Positions 1 through 7,072 of a stretch of DNA of 37,849 nt are shown one piece after another (within the stretch, counting starts at the first letter, position 1; every line of letters starts with the position of its first letter). The stretch spans positions 1 through 37,849 of the forward strand of contig CALAEV010000030.1 in the NCBI GenBank assembly GCA_937892525.1. Reading direction: 5' to 3'. The translations under genes and the position numbers were made by a program. Below the pieces are notes generated by a model, which saw only the letters and a list, made by a program, of their open reading frames with translations, did no database searches and was not told the origin of the DNA. This DNA comes from an uncultured Clostridia bacterium. Lineage in GTDB: Bacteria > Bacillota > Clostridia > Oscillospirales > Acutalibacteraceae.

Positions 1-201
1 GGAGGACATTTCATCCTCTCGCACAGTTTGCACTGAAACTATGTAACGGCTTAAACTTTAAGCTCTGATTGTCCGTATGTTACTAACCGAGTATCGGACT
101 ATACTTTTTCGGTCAGATAATATGTGTTGGCATAAAGCCAATAAGTAAAAATATGTGTTTCAGATAATATTTAGTTGTAGGGCAAATACATTATTTACCA
201 A
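1..201 (-). promoter_or_regulatory. Structured untranslated leader of an off-window gene
   Basis: This is the minus-strand transcript expected from the promoter at 208-236. It can form several hairpins: GCTTAAA/TTTAAGC (49-63), GAGGA/TCCTC (2-18), TTGGC/GCCAA near 127-141, and GTCCG/CGGAC enclosing CCGA/TCGG near 81-110. A six-codon reading frame (MYLPYN, 171-191) opens just after the predicted start but has no clear ribosome binding site. The layout suits an attenuator, riboswitch or regulatory leader. I do not recognise a known family, and no T-box, purine, cobalamin or SAM core motif is apparent. Confidence 0.35.
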
Positions 202-207
202 TTTACT

Positions 208-236
208 ATTATAAAGAACATTTGTTTACTTGTCAA
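208..236 (-). promoter_or_regulatory. Consensus sigma-A-type promoter directed off the left edge
   Basis: On the minus strand there is a perfect -35 TTGACA (231-236), a 17-base spacer and a perfect -10 TATAAT (208-213). Transcription would start near 200 and run leftward out of the window. No gene start is visible in the 200 bases that remain, so this drives a long leader for a gene beyond the left edge. Confidence 0.75.
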
Positions 237-245
237 GAACTTTCC

Positions 246-284
246 CGAAAAAGAAAAAGTGGTGTCGGTTTTTCCCGACACCAC
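246..284 (-). terminator. Rho-independent terminator (minus strand)
   Basis: A perfect 10-bp stem GTGGTGTCGG/CCGACACCAC (259-268 with 275-284) is followed on the minus strand by a U-rich tract. It ends minus-strand transcription coming from the LytTR operon and the coding scrap at 298-402. Confidence 0.8.
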
Positions 285-297
285 AGGTAAGATTTTC

Positions 298-402
298 TTA
301 TTCAATTAGTTGTTCTGATAATTCATAATAAAATGCTATTTGTAATTCAGAAACTTTAAAAGAGGTTTGCGTGCGATTAAAATATCGGTTAAAAAACTTG
401 GT
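298..402 (-). pseudogene. Short coding scrap, C-terminal remnant of an unknown protein
   Basis: Read on the minus strand, about 34 codons are open to a TAA at 298-300. They encode a protein-like tail containing the stretches NRYFNRTQ and ELQIAFYYELSEQLIE. The frame is blocked upstream by a stop near 403-405 and has no start codon with a ribosome binding site. The amino acid pattern looks like the end of a real protein, and a strong terminator follows 14 bases later, so I read it as the decayed tail of a lost gene. The family is not recognised. Confidence 0.35.
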
Positions 403-484
403 TTAGTAAAAAAACATTTTCTATTAATCAGGCTATTTTATTATCTAAACCCTCGTCCGTTGATTTCCTACGGACAACGAAGAG

Positions 485-1000
485 TTAGTTTCTAATCAAA
501 TAGATTTTGAAAACATCTTCTACTCCAGCTAGGTCGGTTAAAAGAATAATAGATACAAAATCTCCTTCATTCAAATCGGAAGCAGAAATTTGTGCGTCAT
601 TACATTCAATCATCAAACCTTCATATAATTGAAATGTAAATTCAGCACGATGATCTTCACCATTAAGTTGCAAGCCATCTACCGTAATAGTATCCGTTTC
701 AATTTCTGTTATCTTACCATATAGGGTTTGAACATCAATTTGTCCTTCCGAATCGCTATCGAGATAACGATATCCCATTCCGTAACCGATTATAAAGCTA
801 ATAAAAATAGCGAAAAGAAGAAACGCTATGATTAGCAAGCTAACTACTTTAAATGGGGCGGGCATTGTCTTATTATGCGTATTTGCACCTTTCAAAACCA
901 AGTTGATTTTTTTCTTATACAACCAACAATACACTACACAGATACAGGTTAATACAACTATCATACCTAAAAGAAATAGAATGTATACTGGTAAATTCAT
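485..1000 (-). CDS. Small membrane protein with extracytoplasmic beta domain, partner of LytTR regulator
   Basis: This 171-residue protein of unknown function has two predicted membrane helices (about residues 4-27 and 50-73). A basic loop (KKKINLVLKG) lies between them. The rest is a soluble region of about 90 residues rich in beta-type sequence (YGKITEIETDTITVDG), which could be a small OB-like barrel. The ATG is preceded by AAAGGAG (about 1008-1015), which overlaps the end of the LytTR gene 17 bases upstream, so the two are co-transcribed. Stand-alone LytTR regulators often sit beside a small membrane protein, commonly the four-helix DUF3021 type. This one has a different shape, so that label is not applied. 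A role as membrane-anchored modulator of the LytTR protein is only inference. Confidence 0.7.
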   Translation of the reverse strand: MNLPVYILFLLGMIVVLTCICVVYCWLYKKKINLVLKGANTHNKTMPAPFKVVSLLIIAFLLFAIFISFIIGYGMGYRYLDSDSEGQIDVQTLYGKITEIETDTITVDGLQLNGEDHRAEFTFQLYEGLMIECNDAQISASDLNEGDFVSIILLTDLAGVEDVFKIYLIRN

Positions 1001-1017
1001 AACTTAGACTCCTTTCA

Positions 1018-1470
1018 TTAAATGCCAAAACTTTCTTTGAAAATGTAATAATAGCTTCTTGTAACATCAACATTTCGTCCATCTGTCATAGTTAATATGA
1101 ATTTCATGGCAAGTGTTGGTGTGATTTTTTTAACTTTATCTTTCGCGATTATTACAGAATTACTGATGCGCAAAAACTTATCAGGGTCAAGAGTATTGGC
1201 AATGCAGTATAACCTGTCTGTTGCATGATATGTATTATTTGCTGAATGAACTTCTACGATGTGACCGTAAGTTTCGAAATAAGCAATTTCTTCAACCGGA
1301 AGAATAATACGCTCATTTAACACAGTATCTCTAACAATCAAATTATCATTGTATCTGTTAGCTTCGCTTAAAACAAGCTCAGCATTATCGTCAATTTTAA
1401 TTCCTCGCTCTAATAGCAATTTCTTTATTTCTTCATAACGTTCGTTGCTAACAGAAAGTTTAACTTTCAA
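1018..1470 (-). CDS. LytTR-family DNA-binding transcriptional regulator
   Basis: This 150-residue protein has a C-terminal LytTR DNA-binding domain (about residues 45-148), recognised from the pattern LPVEEIAYFETYGHIVEVH, then FLRISNSVIIAKDKV and a final DGRNVDVTRSYY strand pair. There is no receiver domain, so it is the stand-alone type rather than a two-component response regulator. The start is a TTG at 1470, preceded by GAGGTGA (1478-1484). A sigma-A promoter lies upstream (1513-1541). It heads an operon with the membrane protein that follows. LytTR proteins bind direct repeats upstream of their targets, and the targets here are unknown. Confidence 0.88.
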   Translation of the reverse strand: MKVKLSVSNERYEEIKKLLLERGIKIDDNAELVLSEANRYNDNLIVRDTVLNERIILPVEEIAYFETYGHIVEVHSANNTYHATDRLYCIANTLDPDKFLRISNSVIIAKDKVKKITPTLAMKFILTMTDGRNVDVTRSYYYIFKESFGI

Positions 1471-1493
1471 TTCTTGCTCACCTCAGTATCCAC

Positions 1494-1507
1494 TGTGAAA
1501 TTTCACA
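1494..1507. promoter_or_regulatory. Perfect 14-bp palindrome in the LytTR/XRE divergent region
   Basis: TGTGAAATTTCACA is a perfect palindrome lying between the -10 of the LytTR promoter and its start codon. A repressor bound here would block LytTR operon transcription. The divergent XRE protein is a natural candidate ligand, but that is inference. Confidence 0.45.
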
Positions 1508-1512
1508 ATGCT

Positions 1513-1541
1513 ATTATATAGTTAGATTTTAATATTTTCAA
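1513..1541 (-). promoter_or_regulatory. Promoter of the LytTR operon
   Basis: On the minus strand the -35 is TTGAAA (1536-1541) and the -10 is TATAAT (1513-1518), separated by 17 bases. Confidence 0.75.
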
Positions 1542-1647
1542 TGTCATTGGAACAGTTTGCATTTATAGACACATAATTTACAGTGAAGTAAACGAATCAT
1601 TTACCAATAAAATATATATCTAAATTAAGCATCGGTTGATTTGAATA

Positions 1648-1656
1648 TGCTATAAT
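1648..1656 (+). promoter_or_regulatory. Extended -10 promoter of the XRE membrane regulator
   Basis: TGCTATAAT is a consensus extended -10 (TG at 1648-1649, TATAAT at 1651-1656). No convincing -35 is present at 17 bases, which is usual for extended -10 promoters. It sits 31 bases before the start codon. Confidence 0.6.
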
Positions 1657-1687
1657 GCTAAACTATGTGTGAAAGGAGGTGCATTTT

Positions 1688-2251
1688 ATGGATGCCCATA
1701 AACTAGGAAATTTTATCGCTACTCAACGAAAAGAACTAGGTTTAACACAATCAGACTTAGCTGAAAAGTTACATGTAACAGACAAGGCTATATCTCGATG
1801 GGAACGTGGCATAGGATTGCCTGACATTAATACTATTGAGCCATTAGCAACAGCGTTAAATGTAAGTGTTCTCGAGGTTATGAAAGCAGAACTTATTGTT
1901 GACACTATAAGCGAGCAAGATACTACTAATGCTATAAAAAATGTTTTTGAATTAGTTGAAAAGAAAAGAATTGAACGCAGGTCAACATATATGATATGTG
2001 TAGCCGTTGCGTTAGTTCTTGCACTATTTTTGATGATTGACAATTTTGATTTTTGGCTAGTAGTTGGTGTTTTCCTTCCAACTTTTGGATTAGTTTCTGG
2101 ATTTGTATTGTTAGGATTTTCAATTTATAGAAAGAAAAGAAATTTACCTTGCAAAACTACATTTGTAACAGGCCTAATATTACTACTAATTCCCGTTGTT
2201 TTTATTTCCATACTGCTCGCAGGTTTCTTAATGGGAGCAGGGCCAACATAA
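1688..2251 (+). CDS. XRE-family transcriptional regulator with three membrane segments
   Basis: The protein (187 residues) has an N-terminal helix-turn-helix of the HTH_3/XRE type (about residues 5-60, with LTQSDLAEKLHVTDKAISRWERG). A linker follows, then three hydrophobic segments (about 101-117, 122-146 and 158-183). This architecture, common in Firmicutes, tethers a DNA-binding domain to the membrane, and some members sense envelope stress or an integral ligand. The ATG at 1688 is chosen because AAAGGAGG (1672-1679) is spaced 8 bases before it. An in-frame GTG at 1679 overlaps that ribosome binding site. The gene is divergent from the LytTR operon and may regulate it, though no direct evidence of a target exists. 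A hairpin terminator follows. Confidence 0.88.
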   Translation: MDAHKLGNFIATQRKELGLTQSDLAEKLHVTDKAISRWERGIGLPDINTIEPLATALNVSVLEVMKAELIVDTISEQDTTNAIKNVFELVEKKRIERRSTYMICVAVALVLALFLMIDNFDFWLVVGVFLPTFGLVSGFVLLGFSIYRKKRNLPCKTTFVTGLILLLIPVVFISILLAGFLMGAGPT

Positions 2252-2272
2252 TAGTCCTTAATCTCAACTAAA

Positions 2273-2305
2273 AAGCCACGCAATCTATTTAGGATTGCGT
2301 GGCTT
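2273..2305. terminator. Bidirectional terminator between convergent genes
   Basis: A perfect 13-bp stem AAGCCACGCAATC/GATTGCGTGGCTT (2273-2285 with 2293-2305) has a 7-base loop. It lies between the plus-strand XRE gene and the minus-strand HEPN gene. T-richness is modest on either side, slightly better on the minus strand. Confidence 0.7.
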
Positions 2306-2325
2306 AAAATCTTTGTTAAAGCTTA

Positions 2326-3234
2326 TTACAATTCGGCTTTGTATATAATTTGAGACGAAACTACCTCAAACATTAATACCGCACAAAGTAAAATTCCATC
2401 TCTTTCGTTTATTATATCTTTTAAAAGGATTTTATCATCATTATATACTTTGGGGAATTTTATTGTTGGATATCTCCACTCGCCGGTTGAGTTCACTTTA
2501 AATCTATATAGAATTTCTTCATGACCCTGATACTTTTTTAGAAATTTGTCAATTGAACGTCCTTCGCTTGCCCAATTAATAAGTTGCTTTGAAATATATA
2601 TTTCTTCCCATGTCGTAAAGAATGGGAAGTGAGCCAATATGTTTCTTATGAATTTGACAAGTTCACTAACCATAACCGATTCCATTGGTGGTCTAGTTTT
2701 TTCAACAAAATCTATATGCTCCTTTATTGGAGGATATGATAACATTTCTGTGTATACAGAGAAAAAATCCTTAATTTTATGCAACCTTGTTTCTGGACTC
2801 AAATTCATAAAAGAGCAATTGTTTATTTCCTCATATAGCTCCATAAATCTATTGGTTGCTAAATTTAGAAACTCATACTCCTTGCTGTTCACTGATAAAA
2901 TACAATCCTCGGGAACCTTGTTACATAGTTTTTTTATCCATTCTTCAAAGCATTTTACTCCTAGAAAAGAATTTAAACTTGTCACTTCAAAAATATCGTC
3001 TTTTGTTAAAACATCAACTGTTTCCCATATGTTATTCTGAAAAACGCGAATTTTATTTTTAGAAATTGGCATTGAAATAGCATCTTTTTTATCAAGGCTT
3101 CCATTCAACTTAGCAATTACATCAAATATGTTTGAAGTCACAAAATAATAAGTATCATTTTCTGCAAGGTAGTATGTAGTTATTGTAACATCATTATAAA
3201 TTGAGGAACTCCGCCAAAACTGCATGTTTAACAT
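2326..3234 (-). CDS. HEPN-domain protein of the MAE_28990-like type, putative RNase effector
   Basis: The 302-residue protein carries RNILAH at residues 197-202, which matches the RNxxxH (R-x4-H) catalytic motif of HEPN ribonucleases. Its surroundings (HFPFFTTWEEIY, then SIDKFLKKYQG and YPTIKFP) recall MAE_28990/MAE_18760-type HEPN proteins. HEPN domains with this motif are metal-independent RNases and are frequent in phage defence and toxin systems. The N-terminal 180 residues are unrecognised. The gene starts 12 bases after the HEPN/Toprim gene ends, with AAGGTGA in the gap, so the two are translated together and probably act as one system. The HEPN call rests on motif and pattern, not on an alignment, and the activity is inferred. 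Confidence 0.7.
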   Translation of the reverse strand: MLNMQFWRSSSIYNDVTITTYYLAENDTYYFVTSNIFDVIAKLNGSLDKKDAISMPISKNKIRVFQNNIWETVDVLTKDDIFEVTSLNSFLGVKCFEEWIKKLCNKVPEDCILSVNSKEYEFLNLATNRFMELYEEINNCSFMNLSPETRLHKIKDFFSVYTEMLSYPPIKEHIDFVEKTRPPMESVMVSELVKFIRNILAHFPFFTTWEEIYISKQLINWASEGRSIDKFLKKYQGHEEILYRFKVNSTGEWRYPTIKFPKVYNDDKILLKDIINERDGILLCAVLMFEVVSSQIIYKAEL

Positions 3235-3246
3235 TTTTATTCACCT

Positions 3247-4572
3247 TCATTCATTTACAAATGCGAAAACAATTGTATCTAATAATAGTTTCATTCTTGT
3301 CCAGTCTTTATGTACAAATGTCTTTTTACCATTTTCAATTTCCTTGCGTAATTGGTGAAACCTTACCTTTATATCATCTTTTTGTGATATTACTCCTTGA
3401 TATAATGATTCTTCGTATCCGTTTCCGATTTTTATCTTTTTGCGTGATTCCCATTCAATCGGAAAATATGTCCCATTATTTTTAATAAGACTATCTGGCA
3501 AATATAATTCGATTGAGCAGGCTTTTCTACTAATACTATCTAACGTTGTAGTTCCGTTTGGTGCTAATGTCGGATATTTATGAAACATTTTAATGTCGGG
3601 ATAAAGTAAAATTCTAAAATTACTAGGCCATTTTTTTATTTCATGTAAAAGTGCACATTTGCTATAATATCCTTCTGCGTCATTATCAAATATTGCAACA
3701 AATTTCGACTTTAACTTTGAAAAATAGAATGTCTTCAAATTTTTAATTACATAAGATGTACCGCCATCTCTTTTAGCTCCATTTTCATCATCAAAATCCA
3801 TGAAATAGAACAAATCCGAGAGATGAGGATATATTTGGTTTATTGCAAATTCAAGTATGTCTTTATCACTTGTACCTTCTACAAGAACAATGGTTTTTTC
3901 TACATCATCTGTTGCTGATAAAGCTTTAGGTATACAATCGCTATCCCAATATTGTAAATTTGTGAAATCTAATACTATATCGTCGTTGTCATCGCAACTT
4001 TCCAATATTAATCTAAAGATATAAGCTATATGGATGAATTCTGTAAAAATACCATAAAACGATTCCGAATCGGTATCTTTTAACGAGTGATATATTATCT
4101 TATCACACTCAGTTCTTATATTTAATTCAGGAGTTATGTCATAATGGTTTATATTACCATTTTTCAACTCATAAGAAACGATTTTGTGCATTGCATTTTT
4201 CCATTTTTTAAAGGACACATTTTTTTTACAGCGTTCCATAGCTTTTTGCTCAAGTTCATCAAAATCCACTCCTAAATGATACAAAAAAGCGGAGTAATCA
4301 ATTGCTTGGATGAAAGTTGAATTAAAAATCTTTTCTAAATTAGAGATACCAAAACCACGAGCATCAAGTCTTTCCTTTGCCTTTTTTACAGTAGTCATAT
4401 ATTCGTATTTGGTATACTTTACATCTTCCTCTTCCTCCAAATCCATTTTACAATCGGGAGTAATACACAAATCTTTTTTTGAGAAAAACAAACTAACAAT
4501 ATCAGCATTTACATAGTTTCTAAACCACATTAATGATAATTTATTAACACAAATACTAACATATTCACTCAC
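3247..4572 (-). CDS. HEPN/Toprim-associated protein (putative defence nuclease)
   Basis: This 441-residue protein opens with a region of about 90 residues resembling the HEPN/Toprim N-terminal domain (MSEYVSICVN, then the KERLDARGFGISN pattern near 66-78). A Toprim-like core occupies about 226-360: VLVEGTSD supplies the acidic residue E232, FMDFDDENG follows near 257-265, AIFDNDAEG gives the DxD pair D296/D298, and CSIELYLPD (about 352-360) resembles the late acidic motif of OLD-type Toprims. Toprim domains coordinate magnesium in nucleases and topoisomerases. The start is GTG, with GGAGG (4580-4584) seven bases upstream. It is the first gene of a two-gene operon with the HEPN protein and divergent from the SIR2 fusion. 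Phage defence is the likely role by family and context, unproven here. Confidence 0.78.
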   Translation of the reverse strand: MSEYVSICVNKLSLMWFRNYVNADIVSLFFSKKDLCITPDCKMDLEEEEDVKYTKYEYMTTVKKAKERLDARGFGISNLEKIFNSTFIQAIDYSAFLYHLGVDFDELEQKAMERCKKNVSFKKWKNAMHKIVSYELKNGNINHYDITPELNIRTECDKIIYHSLKDTDSESFYGIFTEFIHIAYIFRLILESCDDNDDIVLDFTNLQYWDSDCIPKALSATDDVEKTIVLVEGTSDKDILEFAINQIYPHLSDLFYFMDFDDENGAKRDGGTSYVIKNLKTFYFSKLKSKFVAIFDNDAEGYYSKCALLHEIKKWPSNFRILLYPDIKMFHKYPTLAPNGTTTLDSISRKACSIELYLPDSLIKNNGTYFPIEWESRKKIKIGNGYEESLYQGVISQKDDIKVRFHQLRKEIENGKKTFVHKDWTRMKLLLDTIVFAFVNE

Positions 4573-4752
4573 AAAAAAACCTCCAAAATTATATATTATG
4601 TCTATAGTTTATATCATATTACAAGCTGTCATTAAAGAACATTATATCACATTTGTTTTTGTTTTCAATGTATGCACTTTTTCTGATTATAAATTTTTAA
4701 AATACTCAAACTGTTCTTGAATGGTAATGATTGCTACAACCTTTATAAGTCA

Positions 4753-4781
4753 TTGAAAAACTTGTCGAAATATGGTATATT
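4753..4781 (+). promoter_or_regulatory. Promoter of the nuclease-SIR2 gene
   Basis: The -35 is TTGAAA (4753-4758) and the -10 is TATATT (4776-4781), separated by 17 bases. It sits 40 bases before the start codon. The rest of the 248-base divergent spacer is AT-rich with no other clear signal. Confidence 0.6.
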
Positions 4782-4820
4782 GAGAAATACAAAACAATCC
4801 TATTTGGAGGAACAAAGATT

Positions 4821-6221
4821 ATGATGGCGTTCTTTTCTGAATTAAGTAGACAATATAAAGGGTTAGCTTTTGAAAAGTTTTTAAGTTCTATATTACAACA
4901 AAAAGCTTTAAAAATGAATAAAGAAATAGAATTCAATGTAGAACTAGCACGTATTGAATCCAAAACAGCCAAAACGGATGTTTATCTTTTTGATGCATAT
5001 GCAAAGAACGGATTTGAAACAGGGGTACCAACTATCTTTGAATTTAAAATGCAAATAAATAATAGAATAGACAGTGTATTAGTACAGCTCTTGGCAAAAC
5101 TAAAAGCAAACAATTGTCCTCCTAATACTAGATTAGTTATTATCACATATTCAGAGATAGAAAAGAACAATCCATCTCATTTGCAAATCAACTACAAAAA
5201 CACCGAAAATATAAATATCGAAATTTGGGACAAGAATGTAGTAGATAGCTGGATTGATGAATTCCCGATTGACTACCAAAACACTATTGCATTTTTTGTT
5301 AATAAGACTGTTGCTACTAAAGATACACTAACTGATTTTTATATCACCGAAACAGATTTTGAAAAGAAAAATAAAAATAATATTGCCATACTTAAAGACG
5401 AAATCAAAAACAACGAGTGTTTTGCATTAGTCTTAGGTGCCGGTATTTCAATTGACCTAGGTGCAAAAAGTTGGGATGGATTACTCCAAGATTTTGAAAT
5501 TGAACTTCGAAAAAAAGGTGTTATTCATGATACTGATAAAGTAAAGAAAAATGTTGGTAGTTCCTCTTTGATAACCGCGCAATTATGTAAAGACTTATAT
5601 AATAATGATATTGATTTTTATTGGGCAATCCATCAAAGCCTTTATCCATCAATCGGTTCAAAACATTCATCAGAAATGGATGAACTTATTGAAATTATTA
5701 AATATTCTCATGCTAAAAAACATTTTAGAATTCTCACCTATAATTTTGATGATTACTTAGAACGACATTTAGAAACACAGGGAATAAAATACAATACACT
5801 GTTTAATGAGAATGGAACCATCAATAATTTGATATCAATATATCATGTTCACGGATTTCTTCCAGAAGTGAAAGCCAAATCACATATAAAGAATATTTAC
5901 TCAAATTCAATATTCCTAACAGAAGAGAATTATAATGATTTATACAACAAACCTTATAGTTGGCAAATTTCAAGTCAGTTGTCATTTTTTAGAGAGAATC
6001 AATGTCTTTTCGTTGGATGCAGTTTGTCAGACCCCAATATACGAAGATTACTAGAAATAACTCGCAAAACCCAACGTAAACATTTTGCAATACTAGTAAA
6101 AGATAATATGGATACACACGATTTACTTGTCGCTTCAAATCATTTTGCTCGTTTAAATATTGAAGTAATCTGGGCCAATGATTTTACAGACATCAGCAAA
6201 ATATTACAACTGTTATATTAA
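4821..6221 (+). CDS. PD-(D/E)XK nuclease-like domain fused to SIR2 domain, putative antiphage effector
   Basis: This is a 466-residue two-domain protein. Residues 1-165 look like an Mrr/restriction-endonuclease-fold domain: E18 in GLAFEKF, D53 in KTD, and EFK at 74-76 supply the E-D-ExK pattern. Residues 195-465 are a SIR2-family domain: GAGIS (206-210), LTYNFDD (305-311), VHG with the catalytic-type histidine H344, and GCSLSDPNIRRLL (399-411). Bacterial SIR2 domains in defence proteins usually degrade NAD+ to abort infection. The start ATG at 4821 follows GGAGG at 4806-4810. It has its own promoter and no co-directional partner gene, so it may work alone. No helicase, Argonaute or STALD domain is present. 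The domain assignments are firm for SIR2 and moderate for the nuclease. Confidence 0.85.
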   Translation: MMAFFSELSRQYKGLAFEKFLSSILQQKALKMNKEIEFNVELARIESKTAKTDVYLFDAYAKNGFETGVPTIFEFKMQINNRIDSVLVQLLAKLKANNCPPNTRLVIITYSEIEKNNPSHLQINYKNTENINIEIWDKNVVDSWIDEFPIDYQNTIAFFVNKTVATKDTLTDFYITETDFEKKNKNNIAILKDEIKNNECFALVLGAGISIDLGAKSWDGLLQDFEIELRKKGVIHDTDKVKKNVGSSSLITAQLCKDLYNNDIDFYWAIHQSLYPSIGSKHSSEMDELIEIIKYSHAKKHFRILTYNFDDYLERHLETQGIKYNTLFNENGTINNLISIYHVHGFLPEVKAKSHIKNIYSNSIFLTEENYNDLYNKPYSWQISSQLSFFRENQCLFVGCSLSDPNIRRLLEITRKTQRKHFAILVKDNMDTHDLLVASNHFARLNIEVIWANDFTDISKILQLLY

Positions 6222-6295
6222 GCTTTTTTTGCGCATATAATCTATTAAATTGTTTGCTGATTACATAGTTTGTATATTCATAATCAATGTATTAG

Positions 6296-6385
6296 CATAA
6301 AGGACCAGTTGAAGCATATGACATCCTTATTGAAAGCAACTACGAATTAACTGCAATTCTTTTGGATGAATTTAGAATCCGTTAA
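6296..6385 (+). pseudogene. Coding scrap, C-terminal remnant of an unknown protein
   Basis: About 29 codons end at a TAA at 6383-6385 and encode a protein-like tail with EAYDILIESNYELTAILLDE. A stop just upstream (6293-6295) and the absence of a start with a ribosome binding site mark it as a remnant. It lies between the SIR2 gene and a broken TnpV gene, consistent with past insertion and loss. The family is not recognised, and chance cannot be excluded at this length. Confidence 0.3.
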
Positions 6386-6405
6386 GCTGAAGTTAATATT
6401 ATTGA

Positions 6406-6445
6406 AATACAGGTGTAGCAAAATAAAAATTGCTACACCTGTATT
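6406..6445. terminator. Hairpin terminator behind the truncated TnpV gene
   Basis: A perfect 15-bp stem AATACAGGTGTAGCA/TGCTACACCTGTATT (6406-6420 with 6431-6445) has a 10-base A-rich loop. It sits two bases beyond the stop of the minus-strand TnpV remnant, and could also serve the plus-strand SIR2 transcript. Confidence 0.65.
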
Positions 6446-6447
6446 CA

Positions 6448-6774
6448 TTATCTATATATCAAATTTTCACTTATAATTTCACATACTCTTACTTCAATGT
6501 TTTGTGTACGGCGTACCCACTCAATTTGGTTCTCTTCTTTCAGTTTCTCTGTTACGCCTTCGCTATTTTTCATTCGTTTTATAAGATTATCAAACATCTG
6601 TTGTGCCTGAGTATCAATATCAGCGAGGTACTGCCATAGTATTCCTTCTGAAAGTAGTGTTACAAACACCACTTTCTTGTGTTTCAAAAGATAATCCTTA
6701 TGTAACATACCCCATTTACCAAGTCTTATATTTTCTTCTTCAGGCGGTAAGATAAGGTTTGATATTAAAAGCAA
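6448..6774 (-). pseudogene. TnpV-family transposon protein, N-terminally broken
   Basis: The reading frame matches the TnpV family: NLILPPEE, then LGKWGMLHKDYLL, an EGVTEKLKEENQ block and a LIY ending. Compared with the intact copy at 9247-9609 it shares about two thirds of residues over roughly 102 positions, but lacks the usual opening of about 16 residues that ends in GDYLIP. Upstream the frame degenerates (FSFSLLLIS) and the only available start is a TTG without a ribosome binding site. I read it as a decayed gene. TnpV proteins are small accessory proteins of unknown function encoded by Tn4451-like and related transposons of clostridia. The nucleotide divergence from the other copy is too high for a recent duplication. 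Confidence 0.75.
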
Positions 6775-6784
6775 AGAGAATGAA

Positions 6785-7072
6785 AAGCAACCAAAAACAA
6801 ATATGTAGATGGCTGCTTTCCAATTATTGTAATCTCAAAAACAAATTTTAGTATTACACATTTTATTCTTGGTACTATACGCTTTTACCAACAAATAATA
6901 CTTAATGAAAATTTAAGTAATTTCATAATATAATCATTCATTCTAAATTATATTATAGCTTTAATCTAAAACTTTCAGTTAGATGTAATTTTTGTGCATA
7001 CTACGATTATTTAGGATTGTAAACGATTTTCAAGATTTTAAAAATATTTTTATCATATATTTACCTGCATTT
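6785..7072. other. AT-rich spacer without a recognisable gene
   Basis: About 290 bases between the TnpV remnant and the XRE-RES gene. It is very AT-rich and frame-broken on both strands. I see no clear hairpin after the XRE-RES stop, so termination of that operon is not explained. Confidence 0.5.

Noticed and set aside
1..201. T-box or known riboswitch in the left leader
   Set aside because: None of the hallmark motifs I know (for example TGGNACCGCG) is visible in the available part. The sequence is cut by the window edge.
454..475. GTCCGT/ACGGAC hairpin as terminator of the membrane protein gene
   Set aside because: The stem is only 6 bp without a T-run. The strong hairpin at 246-284 is a better terminator.
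1723..2043. Open frame antisense to the XRE regulator
   Set aside because: It has no ribosome binding site, overlaps a gene with clear HTH and membrane features, and its composition is that of a reverse-complement shadow.
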